A stretch of 64,000 nt of DNA from Xanthostigma xanthostigma (Eukaryota > Arthropoda > Insecta > Raphidioptera > Raphidiidae), in assembly GCA_963575645.1 (NCBI GenBank), contig OY754470.1:26270501-26334500 (forward strand). The letters run 5' to 3'. A program made the position numbers and the translations under genes. Positions 1 through 12,500 of the stretch are shown here, piece by piece (positions within the stretch are counted from its first letter, which is position 1; the number at the start of each line of letters is the position of its first letter). Below the pieces are notes generated by a model. The model saw nothing but the letters and a program-made list of their open reading frames with translations, was not told the DNA's origin and made no database searches.

Positions 1-309
1 ATTAGTTATATTCGTGAATATCTAAAAATTGACATTTGTTACATCACTACTTTGTATATCTCGACTTGGTATAAAAGAAGTAGCCTAGTCGAGAAGTGAG
101 ATATCTGCGGAAAATAGATCCAAATAGATCTATTTTTCGCAGATATCTCACTTCTTGATTAGGCTGAAGCCTTCGGCCCGTTTTATCATTTTATTATCAT
201 GTACATTTTCAATGATTTAAAATTTTTAGATTGATGAAAGGATAGATCCGGTACACGTGGATGATTTTGAATATGAACCATATTTATACTTATTAATCAT
301 CAATTTCAG

Positions 310-3300
310 GCTACAGTCTATCAGTAGGCTCGTTAACTCAAAAAGGAGTTAAGGCTGTTCAGAACGGAGATGCTGTGGATTTATTATTAAAATCTGGAGC
401 TATTCCCCTTCTCCTATCAACTACACCTGAATATTGTCTTAGTTGGGAAACAAATAATCTAATTACAGGAAAAACTCTAAATCCATACAATACTCACCGG
501 ACTAGTGGTGGATCTTCAGGTGGCGAGGTAATGAAATATTATGGAAATACCTTTAATCCGGACATCCTACCTTATGGAAATTTTTCCAAACTAAAACATA
601 CCCTTCCATTGTGAACAGTTTTGTCATCTCCGGAAGTGTCAAAGAGATTTCAATGTATATACATGAAATGGAGAAATAGTATTTACCTGTATTTTTTCAA
701 AAACTTATTTAGGGCGCCCTTTTGGGAAGTGGAGCGTCTGTAATTGGAATCGGCTCGGACATAGCAGGTTCTATCCGACTTCCAGCAATGTTCAATGGAG
801 TTTATGGGCACAAACCAAGTGAAGGTATATTTAAAATTAATATTTAATTTTTCAGAATTTTTTTACTTACTTTTAAAACTAATTTTTAATAATAATAAAA
901 ATCTAAAATGAAATCAAACACACACATTTACAAAAATGTATAACACAACGTTCAACTGATATTTCGTTAGGAAATTTAAATACAAAAATATTGCTTTCAT
1001 ATTAAAAATATTTGTGCAGTATAAATCATAGATAGGTCTGTGTTTATATTTGTACAAATTATTGATGAAGCTAGTTATGAATGTATTATAGGTAACTAAT
1101 TTACATTGTAAATGATGATCAATTTTAATTGTAGATATTGTATCACTAAATGGTCATTGTCCATCATCTCAAGATAAAAATTTTAAAAATTACTTAACAA
1201 TTGGACCGATGACGAGATATGCAGAGGATTTAAGACCGATGCTTAAAGTTCTGTCTGGTAATAATGAATCAATTCTAAAATTAAACGAAAAGGTATAAAG
1301 AATCTTTTAAACTAATCAAACCTACATAACAATCACTCATTTGTATGTATTAATCAAAGAATATCCCTAACTTATTCTATTGGTCTAAAGTTCATCACAA
1401 AATCGATAAAACAACATTTTTGCATTTTGTAGTATCAAAATCGTAATTTTACGATTTAATTCAATTCAAATATGTTTCTTGAAGGCTCATATAACTCATA
1501 TAACTTATCTAATATTGCTATTCATATATAAACCTATAAATTCGCAATTCGCAAACCGTTCAAAATCTGTCATACACGCTATAATATGAAAGCCGATAAG
1601 ATTCTGTGTTAAAGAAAAGCTTGATCTCGTAATATTTTCGAAGTAATACAATAGTTCAAATTTCCCTGAAAACACTATTTCGTTTGTATAGCTGGAGTGT
1701 GGAACTATTGTTATAATGTCCAAGTGTGTAGGTTTTTACGGTCGCTGTTGTTATAAATCTTCCTGTTTTCCGGGGCTTGTAGACCGTGGTCTATTCTACC
1801 TGACGTTTCGTCTACAAGTGCGGTAGGCATTATCAAATGCGATGTGGCGCAGCGGATGAATTGTCCTTCTAGGCGGTTCACACTTCCCCCGCTTCTACAT
1901 CGCCTTTGATAATGTCTACCGCACTTGTTGACAAAACGTCGGATAGAAATGCTCCACGGCTTACAAGCCCGGAAACGAAAAACAGTATTTTTATAATGCT
2001 TAAACATGCCAAAAAATTTAAAAAGCTAATTGATTCTACGAACTAATTAAAAAATACAGAAAACCTTAAAGCTTATCATGGTAAGTTTTAGTTTGAAATT
2101 TAAACTTTTACGGCATTGTTTTCCAGATAAATATCAAAGAAATGAAAGTGATATACATGGAAGACGCAGGATTTTCTCTTGTGGCAGTACCAGTCGATTA
2201 TGAAATTAAAAGTGCTATACGAAATGCAGCTAACTATTTAAAAAAATGTGGTGCCGAAACTCATCCTGTAAGTTAAAATAATTATTAACCCTATATCTAT
2301 ATAAATAAAAATGTAAATCTCCGGAAGTTCTTCACTGATTGCTTTTAAATGTTGACATAACGTTGCATTCGAATATGCGCGTGTTTATATATATCTATTA
2401 TATATGTTACGGTTAATACAAGAAAGTAGTTAATTCGCGAATTAATCGGCTAATTACCCGAATTAACCAATCCTTGACGTTGGTTAACTCGGGTATTAGC
2501 CGGTTAATTCGCGAATAAACTACTTTCTTGTATTAACCGTAACATGTAGATATGTCACATCTGTGACAGGTGAAAAAATGCCATACAGCGCCATCTGTTG
2601 GACGTTAAGGCAACACACGCTATACTAAATATTTTATGACAACGGGAGCGACATTTGGTGTACGTAACAGCAACAGACTGAACCAAAATCAACGTGGTCG
2701 CGTACAGCTCTTTTTAAATATACGAGTATTTACAAGAAAGTTCTGATTTCTAGGTGAAATTCAAAGAAATGGAATACTCGGTCGAAACTAGCTGCTCATT
2801 ATTTTTTGGAATGGAAGACATACCCAATTTGTTGCAGGATTCTCATAACCCAAAGGTATTGAATTTAGCGCGTTTTCGGAAACTGGATAATAGTGTTACA
2901 TTAAATTGTTTATTTTTTCAGGAATCAAAAAATATTTACCTCGAATTACTGAAATCATTTATGGGTCTTTCACAGTTATCATTTAGTGCATTGATGTTCT
3001 ATTTATTGTTTTTGACAAATGCTTTAATACCAAGAAAGCAGTACGGTTATTATGCTGAAGAAGCCAACAAATTAAAAAACAAGTTTCAGGTTAGTTTTTA
3101 AATAACTAATTTCGTGTTAATTCTTTTACAGTTTTAAAAATATTCTAAATTATAATTCATAATCATATAACAGTCAGGTTACCAACTAAAAAAAAAAGTT
3201 GAACTAGTTTCTTTTGTTTAAGGAATAGGTATGACCTTAACATTTTCCTTCTTTAAAGTAAGGTGCAAAGAGGGCGTCCATTAATTACCTAAGGTGTGTT

Positions 3301-5079
3301 TTTTTTTTTAATTTGGACCCCCTCCTCCTTTGTGTGAACAGGTAAGATTTGTTAAAACACCTCCCCCCCTCTCTCCACGTGAGATTTACCATAATTGCAT
3401 TTTCTTGATATGTTCATGTATTTTGCTTGTCCCAGAAAAAATTTGCGAAATTAGATATCAAAAAATAATAAGCTTCTACACTAGAAATCCTCTTTAAGCT
3501 ATGTTCCTCGTGTTGCGGGACACTCTGTATATCTTCTTTAATACTCTTTAGAACATTTTTTAAAATACGGATTTCGAAAAAAGTGTGCTGTTTGCTATAG
3601 AAAATCGTGCATTTTAATTTTAAAATTTAGCAGGCATATTCTTCTGTATTCTAGAGTCAACTTGGTGATAACGGTGTGTTCCTTTACCCGACGGTTCCAG
3701 TAGCAGCATTTCGTCACAATGAAAGTTTTTTAAAGAGCGCAGCCGTTATGTATACTATTGTCTTTAATATATTGGGTCTACCAGCTACACACGTTCCACT
3801 AGGTTTAAACAGGGAAGGTTTGCCGATTGGGATACAGGTAAAGTTCTTTTCCTGAGAACACTCTTCTCGGACTGTTGGTAAAGATTTTTAGAACGCTAAT
3901 GACCCGAGTCTGATTAGAAAAGGACATGGTATGGCAGCCATCACATATCCTCTTCTAAGAGGCGACATGTATTTGATATCTATACTAATATATAAAGCAG
4001 AAGAGTTTGCGCTAATCTCAGGAACTACTGGTTCGAATTGAAAAAATATTTTTTGTTGGATAGCCCACTTATCGAAGAAGGCTATAGGCTATATAATATC
4101 ACGTTACGACTAATAGGAGCGGAAAATCAATGAAAAATGTTGCAGAATGTCAGTCAACAGTTTTCACCATATACCTACTTATATTCAGGTGAAATGCCCT
4201 AACAGAATATCCCAATATTAGCGCCGCAACTACTGAAGCTCGGTTAGCTCAGTCGGTAGAGCGCGCGACTCTTAATTTCAGGGTCGTGGGTTCGAGCCCC
4301 ACCTTGGACAAATATGTTTTTTTTTTATTTTCTGCATTGCTTTTTTCTAAGGCTATCATTTAAATTTATTTTAGTTTTATTTACGACTAATTAAAATTAA
4401 ATAAATCTAAATAATAGCTCATTTGAAAACTATTACAGTACCTATATATAAAAATAATTTTCTTACAGTGTTTTCAATGAAATATTTATTATATTTTATT
4501 AATTATACAGTAATTATTGATTTAAAAGAAATAATTATTACTTAAAAAAAATATTTTCATCAAAAATGGAGGTTTGAGTTTAAAATAAGTAATAAAGCAG
4601 GGAACTGCCGAAAACTGCAAAAAATTTAGACCCAACATTCATCTCGGTAAACTAAGATGAATGTGCGTACTCATGTCCCTTCCTTGCCCATTCGTTCTTT
4701 TGAACCCGGGTGAGACCGGACGGGACCGCTAGTATATCATATATGTTTAACTACATCTATACTTGTTCCGGGATTGTCGACGTTGAAGTCCTAAATTTTT
4801 CGTTTGGTAGAGTACTACATACAACTTACCTTATTTAGTGTCCGGTTAAGTGAAGGTACTTATGGAAATTCACTGTGAAGGCCTATTGAAAAGGGGTGTT
4901 CACTGAAAAATAAATATTCGTTTGCATCTGCATGTAGCAGCAATACAACTTTTTTTTAGGTTGTGTAATAACAATGTTACTCTTTATAGGTTGTCGCCGG
5001 ACCAAATCAAGACAGACTATGCTTAGCCGTGGCCGAGGAATTAGAAAAAGGATTTGGTGGATGGATTCCACCATCATAA
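310..5079 (+). CDS. Fatty-acid amide hydrolase 2-like amidase, 3' part (5' exons outside window)
   Basis: A serine amidase of the amidase-signature family; family members hydrolyse fatty-acid amides at membranes. Eight exons join in phase with GT-AG borders: 310-527, 713-824, 1135-1292, 2127-2267, 2754-2855, 2922-3089, 3655-3837 and 4990-5079 (TAA), about 390 codons. Seen: the glycine/serine-rich signature TSGGSSGGE at the end of the first exon (cis-Ser of the Ser-Ser-Lys triad) and [11 protein letters not shown] in the second, whose Ser codon at 770-772 is the expected nucleophile. The usual DIGGS reads DIAGS here. From family knowledge, the catalytic Lys and an N-terminal membrane segment lie about 140 residues earlier, outside the window. 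The C-terminus GGWIPPS is the normal family end. An AATAAA lies at 5108-5113. The introns carry a foldback element, a palindrome and a Helitron. FAAH2-like is the best fit; glutamyl-tRNA amidotransferase subunit A fits worse. Confidence 0.93.
1717..2000. repeat. Foldback element, family 1 copy a, in amidase intron
   Basis: Imperfect inverted repeat with arms near 1718-1843 and 1898-2000. The left arm begins TCCAAGTGTGTAGG and contains GACGTTTCGTCTACAAG; the right arm mirrors it. A second copy lies at 31552-31795. The two arms of a copy differ by substitutions, so it is an old copy. A possible ribozyme-like core is described in the findings. Confidence 0.8.
2406..2543. repeat. 138-bp near-perfect palindrome in amidase intron
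   Basis: The left arm starts GTTACGGTTAATACAAGAAA and the right arm ends in its reverse complement, folding around about 2475. The inner parts repeat TTAATTCGCGAATTAA-like sequence. The flanks also mirror weakly (ATATCTATTATATAT against ATGTAGATATGT). It has the size and form of a foldback miniature element; no target duplication was identified. Confidence 0.8.
3979..4732 (+). mobile_element. Non-autonomous Helitron, tRNA-bearing, copy A
   Basis: Begins TCTATACTAATATATAAAGC after an A and ends GGACGGGACCGCTAG before a T, which fits Helitron termini and A|T insertion. Inside, 4238-4310 is a 73-nt tRNA-like sequence with A box TAGCTCAGTCGG and B box GGTTCGAGCCC. Its anticodon loop CTCTTAA would read CTT (Lys). 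A T-run follows. The acceptor and anticodon stems are degenerate. No Rep/helicase is encoded. It sits in the last intron of the amidase gene in sense orientation. Confidence 0.8.
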
Positions 5080-5302
5080 AACTACTACAAAATTTATACT
5101 TTTTAAAAATAAAAGTGTTTAAAAAGATCGATATTGGTTTAAAACATCTTTCTCCAATCCAATGTTCCTGATTTGACTGTATGTCCTGTTTATTGAAGTG
5201 AATACTTCTTTAAAAACGGGGGTAAACTCGTTTCCCTATGGAACAGAATTTCCCACGAAATTGTACTATTAGTAGCCCTATATAAACAATGATTTGTATA
5301 AG

Positions 5303-5375
5303 CATTGGTAGCTCAGTGATAGGATGCTGGCATACCACGCGGTCGGCCAGGGTTCGATTGCCGGCAGTTGCGCGT
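5303..5375 (+). repeat. tRNA-Gly-like sequence (pseudo-tRNA or SINE head)
   Basis: Starts GCATTGGTAGCTCAGTGATA and has a B box GGTTCGATTGC. The anticodon loop ATACCAC would give ACC (Gly). The 3' acceptor strand does not pair with GCATTGG, so a working tRNA is unlikely. Confidence 0.6.
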
Positions 5376-5533
5376 AACAATTTATTTTATGCTGTTAAAT
5401 ATAAAATTTTCGACTAATTTATCGGACTAATACTTGCGCTAAAAAAACAATATTTGCAGTAAAACTGCGAAAATGTTATTATCTGTTGTATTTTCTTATT
5501 TATTATTTGCAGTAAACCTGCAAAAAAATTAAA

Positions 5534-6091
5534 AATGTGTTACGAGAACGCATTACAGAAGTGAAACTTCTAGTTGCAAATCATACGATTGCATTTGGAC
5601 AAGTGGAAAAAATGTGTTACAAGATTAACTCGTACAGATGAAGTATCTGAACTTGAAACTATCTCGTACATGGCCCCCACAATGGTGGGGCTGGTGCAAC
5701 TCTGGTAACAGGGCCCGGGCTCAGAGGGGGTCCCGGTTTTTTTATTCAAGAAGTATTTGCAGTTATCATAGCTTTATTATCAAAATAAATGAAAATATTT
5801 AAATATAAAAACAGTTTAGAGTAAAATAGATATTACTTTGTATACAACAGCACACACGGGCCCCTGCACCTACTCCCTCTACTCTCCCCCACTCTAACTC
5901 TGCGAAGATTCTTGTCTGAAGACAAAGAAAAATAGGCATATGTTGGGGGGCCCCACCCAGATCCTGGTTACAGGGCCCACAATCGAATGTGGGGGCCATG
6001 ATCTCGTAACACATTTTTTCCACTTGTCCAAATACAATCGTATGATTTGCAACTAGAAATTTCACTGCTGTAATGCGTTCTCGTAACACAT
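5534..6091. repeat. 558-bp foldback element between the convergent amidase and myosin VI genes
   Basis: Left arm 5534-5632 (ATGTGTTACGAGAACGCATT) mirrors 6000-6091. Inner GC-rich arms (GGCCCCCACAATGGTGGGG and GTAACAGGGCCC at 5670-5720; GTTACAGGGCCC and TGTGGGGGCC at 5960-6000) also mirror. The GC-rich core contrasts with the AT-rich surroundings. Confidence 0.75.
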
Positions 6092-6413
6092 GTTTTTTTT
6101 TTGTATTTAAAGTATGGTTTCTATTAGTAAAGGGAAAAATTGAATAAAACGAGATTTAACTACGTTAATGATAACTTTATTCATATGATTGAAATTTTTC
6201 TATAAGCTAATTGAATACTGTCTAAATTAATACTTCGTAAAATATGTAAAGTATAATAAATTCATTTCCTAAGGTATAATAAATAAAAACATTTATTAGA
6301 CTAGGCGTTTTAGAAATAATAATGCAAAATCACATTTTTTTCGGAAAAAATATATCTTAAAAATAATATATATAATATTAATATAATTTACCCATAAGTT
6401 TTAATAAATTCTA

Positions 6414-6419
6414 TTTATT
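6414..6419 (-). promoter_or_regulatory. Candidate poly(A) signal of the myosin VI gene
   Basis: TTTATT on the + strand is AATAAA on the gene strand, about 135 nt after the stop codon. This is the first canonical hexamer I noticed downstream. Confidence 0.4.
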
Positions 6420-6552
6420 TAGAAAAAGAAAAAAATAATTTATGCATTCTGCGAAACAAGCTTCTATTATATCCCAATCCCAAAATTGCAAAAAATACAG
6501 TGAAGTAATTTCCAACATACTACACAGAAAAATATGAAGACGACGTGACCGT

Positions 6553-9500
6553 TTATTTTTTTCTTTCTCCTGGACTTATATACGTCCTTCCTCCATTCCT
6601 CTCCCATTCACGATTAAATTCGTGCTCCAAAATTTCAGCTCCTCTTTTACGAGTCAGACCAGTTTCGTCTAAGCTTAATTCGCACATCTGCATGTCATCC
6701 ACACCTAAAAATTATTGTATTTTAGAAAGTAATCATTACACTTTAAGGCAAACACTAAGAAGAACAGATACCTAAGAATAAGTGGTATCGCTGAACGAAA
6801 AAACTGTTATAATATTCTCATTTATTGCTCATCAAAAGCGTACAAAAGGCTTGGGTTCCGTCGGTGTCGGTCTAGCAATAGCACACAGAATGGCGGCATG
6901 AGGCTTTGTTATACAAGCAGGAAGCCAAACTGTTTTGTATTGCCTGAAGAACTAGATGCCGGCAACAGCGGGTTTGCAACACAAATGAGGCCGGCGGAAT
7001 TGCGTGGTAAGAATATCGCGGCCGGGAATGTTTGACCCACGCGGCGGATATAAATAGAATGCGTCTACAGTCAGTGCGGGAGACGCAATTTGGACGCGAC
7101 GAAGTAAAGGCGTGGACTATTACGAAATAAATAAATATAGTTGTGTGGTTATTAGACCATAAAGTGCAGATATAAATTTATGTAAATGTGCGAAGATTTT
7201 AGTGTATATAGATATTCAGAAGTGTTGTAGTGTTTAGTGTATATGGACTTTATACGGATTTTTATAGTGTTTTGGTGTATATAGACATAGTGCTTTGTGT
7301 ATATGGACTTTTAGTAGTGACGTGTTTTTGTGTATAGTCGTGTTGAAGTGTTTCGTGTACATAGAGAACTACTAGTGACTTTAAATTTTTATTTTATTAC
7401 TTAGTTATTTTTCTGTTACGGTACTGTTTTATTTTATTTTACAAGAGAAATACTTTTAGTTTGTTCGTTAGTTAGTTGTGTTTGTTAACGTTTTTATAAG
7501 TGTAAATAAATATTCTCCACCACAGAAAGAACAGCTTTGTTACATTATTATATCTGTCAATCTACATTTTCCAGTCGTCTTCAAAGCCTTCAACTAAGCC
7601 CCCCAAACGTTAAAATACAGTACATTTAAACACGATGCGCGTTCACTCACCTGCAACTAACAGTATTGGTGGTTTATCAGGATGAAGTTCCATTTGTCTA
7701 GCCACGTACTGCCCATCAAAATGCGCATACCACCAGCCGCGCTTCCCTCCGGTCACTTGATCTGACGACGTGCCGTTGGTTGTACCCGATGTCGCAATGG
7801 CCGGTGGGCGAACAAACGGAATGCGAAAATATCTTTGGGAGTTTTCGATAATTGGTGCCTTTTGTTGTAGTCTTGGTGCTTTTGAAGCTGAATAACATCA
7901 AACGCGTATTTACAAGAAATTGACAATAATATGCGAAAATTAAAGGTGAATATAAAGTACCTGCATCCATGACAGACTTCGGAGCTCGCTCATTTTCATC
8001 CATTGTCGTACGCCTGCGGTTCTTTGCTTTCCACGCGTGATAAACTTTTAGACGACGATGAAATTCATGACGACATGCCTAGCAAAAATTGTTTATTGAT
8101 AGAATAAGCGATTTCTCAATATATAGGAATTTAAAATTAAGTTTCTAAATTATAAATGAACTACAGTAGAACTTCGATTATCCGTACTAGGCGAGACACG
8201 AATAATGATAATTAAATTGCTTTGAAATCCCGAATATACTGTTGTTCGGCAAAGTCGCGCACATATTCTACTAAGGTATTCCTATTGGTAATTCATTATT
8301 AAAATCGACTGATTTATGATGGAATATGCGCTTCTTTTTTGTTACCGAAAAACAAAGCTACAGTTCTTTAAGATTAACAGATTTAAGACGATAAAATTTT
8401 GATTCCGGTGTTTATTTAAAATGGGCTTAGTTTAGTTACCTCTAGAAGTTCAATATCACATGAAGTATTGATAGTGTCACGTAGCTCAGAATATTTCCAT
8501 TTCGATAAGTCATACTTTTTATTGACCTGGGCAAGTTGTTGATTTCTTACAGCTTCAGACCTACGTAAATATAGAAGTTAATTTTACAGTATTTAATTTA
8601 ATTATACATTTGTTGGATTAGTTATAGACTGTTGTTACTAAAAGATTAAGTAAAGACATTTTAAAATTTCTCATACGTTGTTGATACATGGAGCAAAAAT
8701 CAATCAGATTGTTACATTGAGAACACTTAATTTAAAAGTTATTCCATATAAATACATTTTAGGAATAAATACAAAATGTTGGCTAATACCAATATTGGGT
8801 CCAGTACGATAACTGCATGTGCCCAAATTTTCATTTTTTGACGTGATAACGTCTTATAAATTGATGAAACACCAGCTGCACGCACGAAAAACTGTAACGT
8901 TCCGCCTGACCCTAAATATGATATTCGAGCGGAACGTATTCCGTAAAACTATCGTCCGTAAACCGACTTTACAGACAACCATTTTTTTTGTTTTAATTCA
9001 TAGTAAACGCTAAATTTTGACGCAAAAAAACGTCAACGCTTCGACACGACCCTGTAATTGTTTTTTTAAAGAACTCCCCCAGACGCCCTCCTCTTTTCAC
9101 TGCGCAAAAAAAACGCCATCGCATCGTTACGACCCCCAACTGCTCCCGCAAAAAAAAATATTTAAAAATCAATTTTCCGCACTTAAAACGGCTAATAATC
9201 CAATGGATATTTTGCACATCCAGTTATCGTACTCTAATCACCTATTTTTAATTTGGATTTGTCAAAATGTTAAAATGTTTTTTTAACAGAATAACAAAAA
9301 AAAAAAAAATAAAATGTCCTTAAATAGGTAAGTGTTAAGTTATTGTAACGCTATTAGATACTGCCATTGAGCCGAGTCCAGAGTTGTGAAGAAAGTCACA
9401 TAAGCATGCATGTTAGCAGGGTCGTAATTATATCTGACAGTGTCTTTTTATGAAGAAGCATCATCTTATGTCATTAGTAATGAAATCGTTTTCTTTACTG

Positions 9501-12500
9501 AATACTTCATTAAAACTGTTTTACGTCGATTTTTGATGATTATAGACAACGAGATGAATTAATGATCGCACTAAATAATACGTCATTTTGATACTAAGGT
9601 AGCCAAAGACGCTGTTAGTTATACTGCCTACCTCACCTTTTTAATTAAATACATGCAATGGCGTCATTTCATGAAATGACTAAGATTTTATGAAATATTA
9701 TTTAAAGAGCTCTTTCCAAAAAAGATTCAATCCAATAACTATATAATAAAAATTATATTATTGTGAGTGCTAAAATAACTGAAATGAAGTGCAATATCGC
9801 AGTGCAATTAATGTTATTAACAAATTATTAGTACCTAGGTAATATTATAGAAAAATGTCATACCTAGTTTAAGACAATACAAGAAAGCAATTATCGACAA
9901 TAACTAATGATAGAGTGTACAATGTCCTACCGGAAGGACCGCCGTTTGATAACGTACGGAATCGTCATACTGTCAGAACTGTTAGCATCGGTAATAAACT
10001 TATGAATGAACAGCATAAATTTTAGACAAGACTTTTTTACAAGTACAATATAATATCATTTATTCTTGTACAATCTTGTGTGCATTTTGCAAGCAATTGC
10101 AACACAGAATGGTATCAGTACAGGGGTTTGTGTGTTTTTATAAACCTGCACTGCCAGCAGGACGAAACAGTCCTGCTTATGAGCGGACATTTGTCCTAGC
10201 AGGACAGTATCTAACTGTACAAAAGTACTTTCAGAAGCGCTACTGGTCGGACAAGCGTGTATATACACTCGATGATTGAGGCTAAAAATCGTATATGAAA
10301 TCGAGAATTATTATATCTGCTCTATTTAAACAATGATATAATCTAGAGTAGTCTGTGTACTAATAATAATACTAAATACCAACAAAAAACACAACAAAAA
10401 GAGCTTTTTTCACATGTGTTAGTGCGAGGTTTAATGGCATGCAATACAAGAAGCAAAAGATGAAAATTTTGTAAAATGGGTGAACAAATAGATACCTGTT
10501 GAGTCTATTGACCGGGAAACTGCAGACATCCGAGCCGCCACTGTAGGTGCAGTAACACAGTTACCATGGAAATAACAAGCACAGAAGACATTGGCCCCAT
10601 GAAGCATAGTAATGCACTAGAATCAGTGATGACAACTTTGTTGTTATTATAAATATCATGTATTAACTTTGACAATAATTTATAATAATAGATAATGTTG
10701 TCATCACTGTTTGTACATCCATATTGCATACCGGTCTATGCATCAGACTACAACTTTAATCAATTGATAATGATAACGAAAGTAGCATAATTTCAGGCCC
10801 GACAAGATGCCAAAATAATAGTTAAACAAGAAATCTGAACCTTTTTATATGTATGTATGTTATGTAAAATTTCACAGCACTAAATAAGAATGATTCCATT
10901 TTTTTCCAGAAAATAGTCCGTCGTAGGTCTAATGCATAGATCGACATAATGACAGTTTTATATTTCTTAAGGATAAATAAAGAACAAGTTTTTACATTGT
11001 TGAATACTATAAACAAATTGATATTTACACTATATGCAAACTTTTAAATTTTAAATCAATATAAATTCTGATGAAAAGCTAATACAAAAACATTTTACAA
11101 CTATTTTGATGTAGGTTGATATATTATGAACTGTGAGGAAAATAATTATGTCTCTTGAGGCAAAAATTTACGAGTCAAACTGCGAAATATACTTTAAGAG
11201 TGACGAATGTAAAATAAACTGAACAGACCTTCTTATTGTCGGAGGTGAATCTTCTAATTGACCGTTCGATTCTTGTGCCAAACGTAAGGCTAGTTCATGG
11301 TCATGACGTTCTTGCTCAAGTTGTTGACGTAATTTCCGATCTTCCATCGCTTCCATTTCCTGTTGCGCTTGGATTGCTGCTGCTGTTTTCTTATCTTCTT
11401 CTTCCTGTCTTCTGCGCTGTTCCTCTTCAGCTTTTCTACGGGCTTCCATTTCTGATTTCCTGTGATAATTTTAAGAATGTATAATTTTATACTGTAACGT
11501 TTTCATAATAATTGATGAATATAAATAAAAAAACGAACTTTTTACGATTCTCTTCTTCCTCCTGTTTTTGACGCAATTCCTCTTCCTTTTGTTTTCTTTC
11601 CAGTTCCAGCTGGTGTTGAATTTTTCGCAGACGTTCTTGTTCCTCAGCGTTCTTTTGTTCTAACATTTTCTTTTGTAAAGAATTCATTTGTTGATTTGTG
11701 CGATCAACGAGTTGTTTGTGTAAACTCTCAATTTGAACTGGTGAAAATGATGCATCACGCTGTGTGAAAAAATAACATTACAAATCAAGTCAACAATATT
11801 AAAAAAATAAATTTAATAATAATAATTTTATCGTATTTAGAGCTTCTGATATTCCTAAATCATTTTGTTTCCAATATTTAGTTTCACGAACAAAAAAATA
11901 GATACTTATATTACGACCAACCAAAGAACGTCTGAGAGGAAAGAATGGCAGCTCGCAAGTAAAAACTAGAATACAGCGCATTCTTTTGGCAGACGTCCTT
12001 GTCCCGGTCACAGCATAGATACTGTTTTGAAAATTTACCTTTATACGTTGTATACCACCACTGATTTCAGATTTAAGTTGTTTCATTTCTGCTTCACTGC
12101 TGGCTTTATCTTTTTTCAGTTGGCTAATAACTTTTTCCATCTGACTTAAGTTTGCTTCAAGAGCCTTAATTTTCGCAATACCTTTATATCTTGGACGGTG
12201 GCGTTTCTTACTTAAATATCCGCGCACTGATTTTTGCATAATAATCAGAGCACTGCGACGGTAAAGAATCTTGTTTTTTACTAAAATATACATTTATAGT
12301 TTATAATCTATAAATTATACGGGATGTTGCAAAACATGTCGGAAAATAAAGGGAGTGCTAATTCTAAGAAAAAAAGTTCCTATTAACATAGGCCCGTAAA
12401 CGCATCGTTTTCGAGATACAGATTGTCATAAAAAAATGCAATACGATATGTAACACTCAGGCATTTTATTTTCCTACACATATTTTGAGACATCTTGTAT

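Larger units (their letters stand above)
8561..11228. other. Large myosin VI intron between the charged helix and cargo domain
   Basis: A 2.7-kb intron with AG-phase joining (AG|G TCT) between the exon ending at 11229 and the exon starting at 8560. Apart from the repeat copies at 8840-9275 it is AT-rich. A weak inverted pair of TGTCATCACTG-like sequence lies at 10627-10710. No coding exon was recognised, although this is where vertebrate MYO6 has alternative inserts. Confidence 0.5.

Noticed and set aside
4238..4310. A functional tRNA-Lys gene
   Set aside because: The anticodon and acceptor stems do not pair fully and the sequence is part of a repeated Helitron; better read as a tRNA-derived module.
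7716..8003. Minus-strand frame as a separate small gene
   Set aside because: It runs through the intron between two myosin VI exons (8078-7961 and 7887-7651) in a frame that is correct only for the first.
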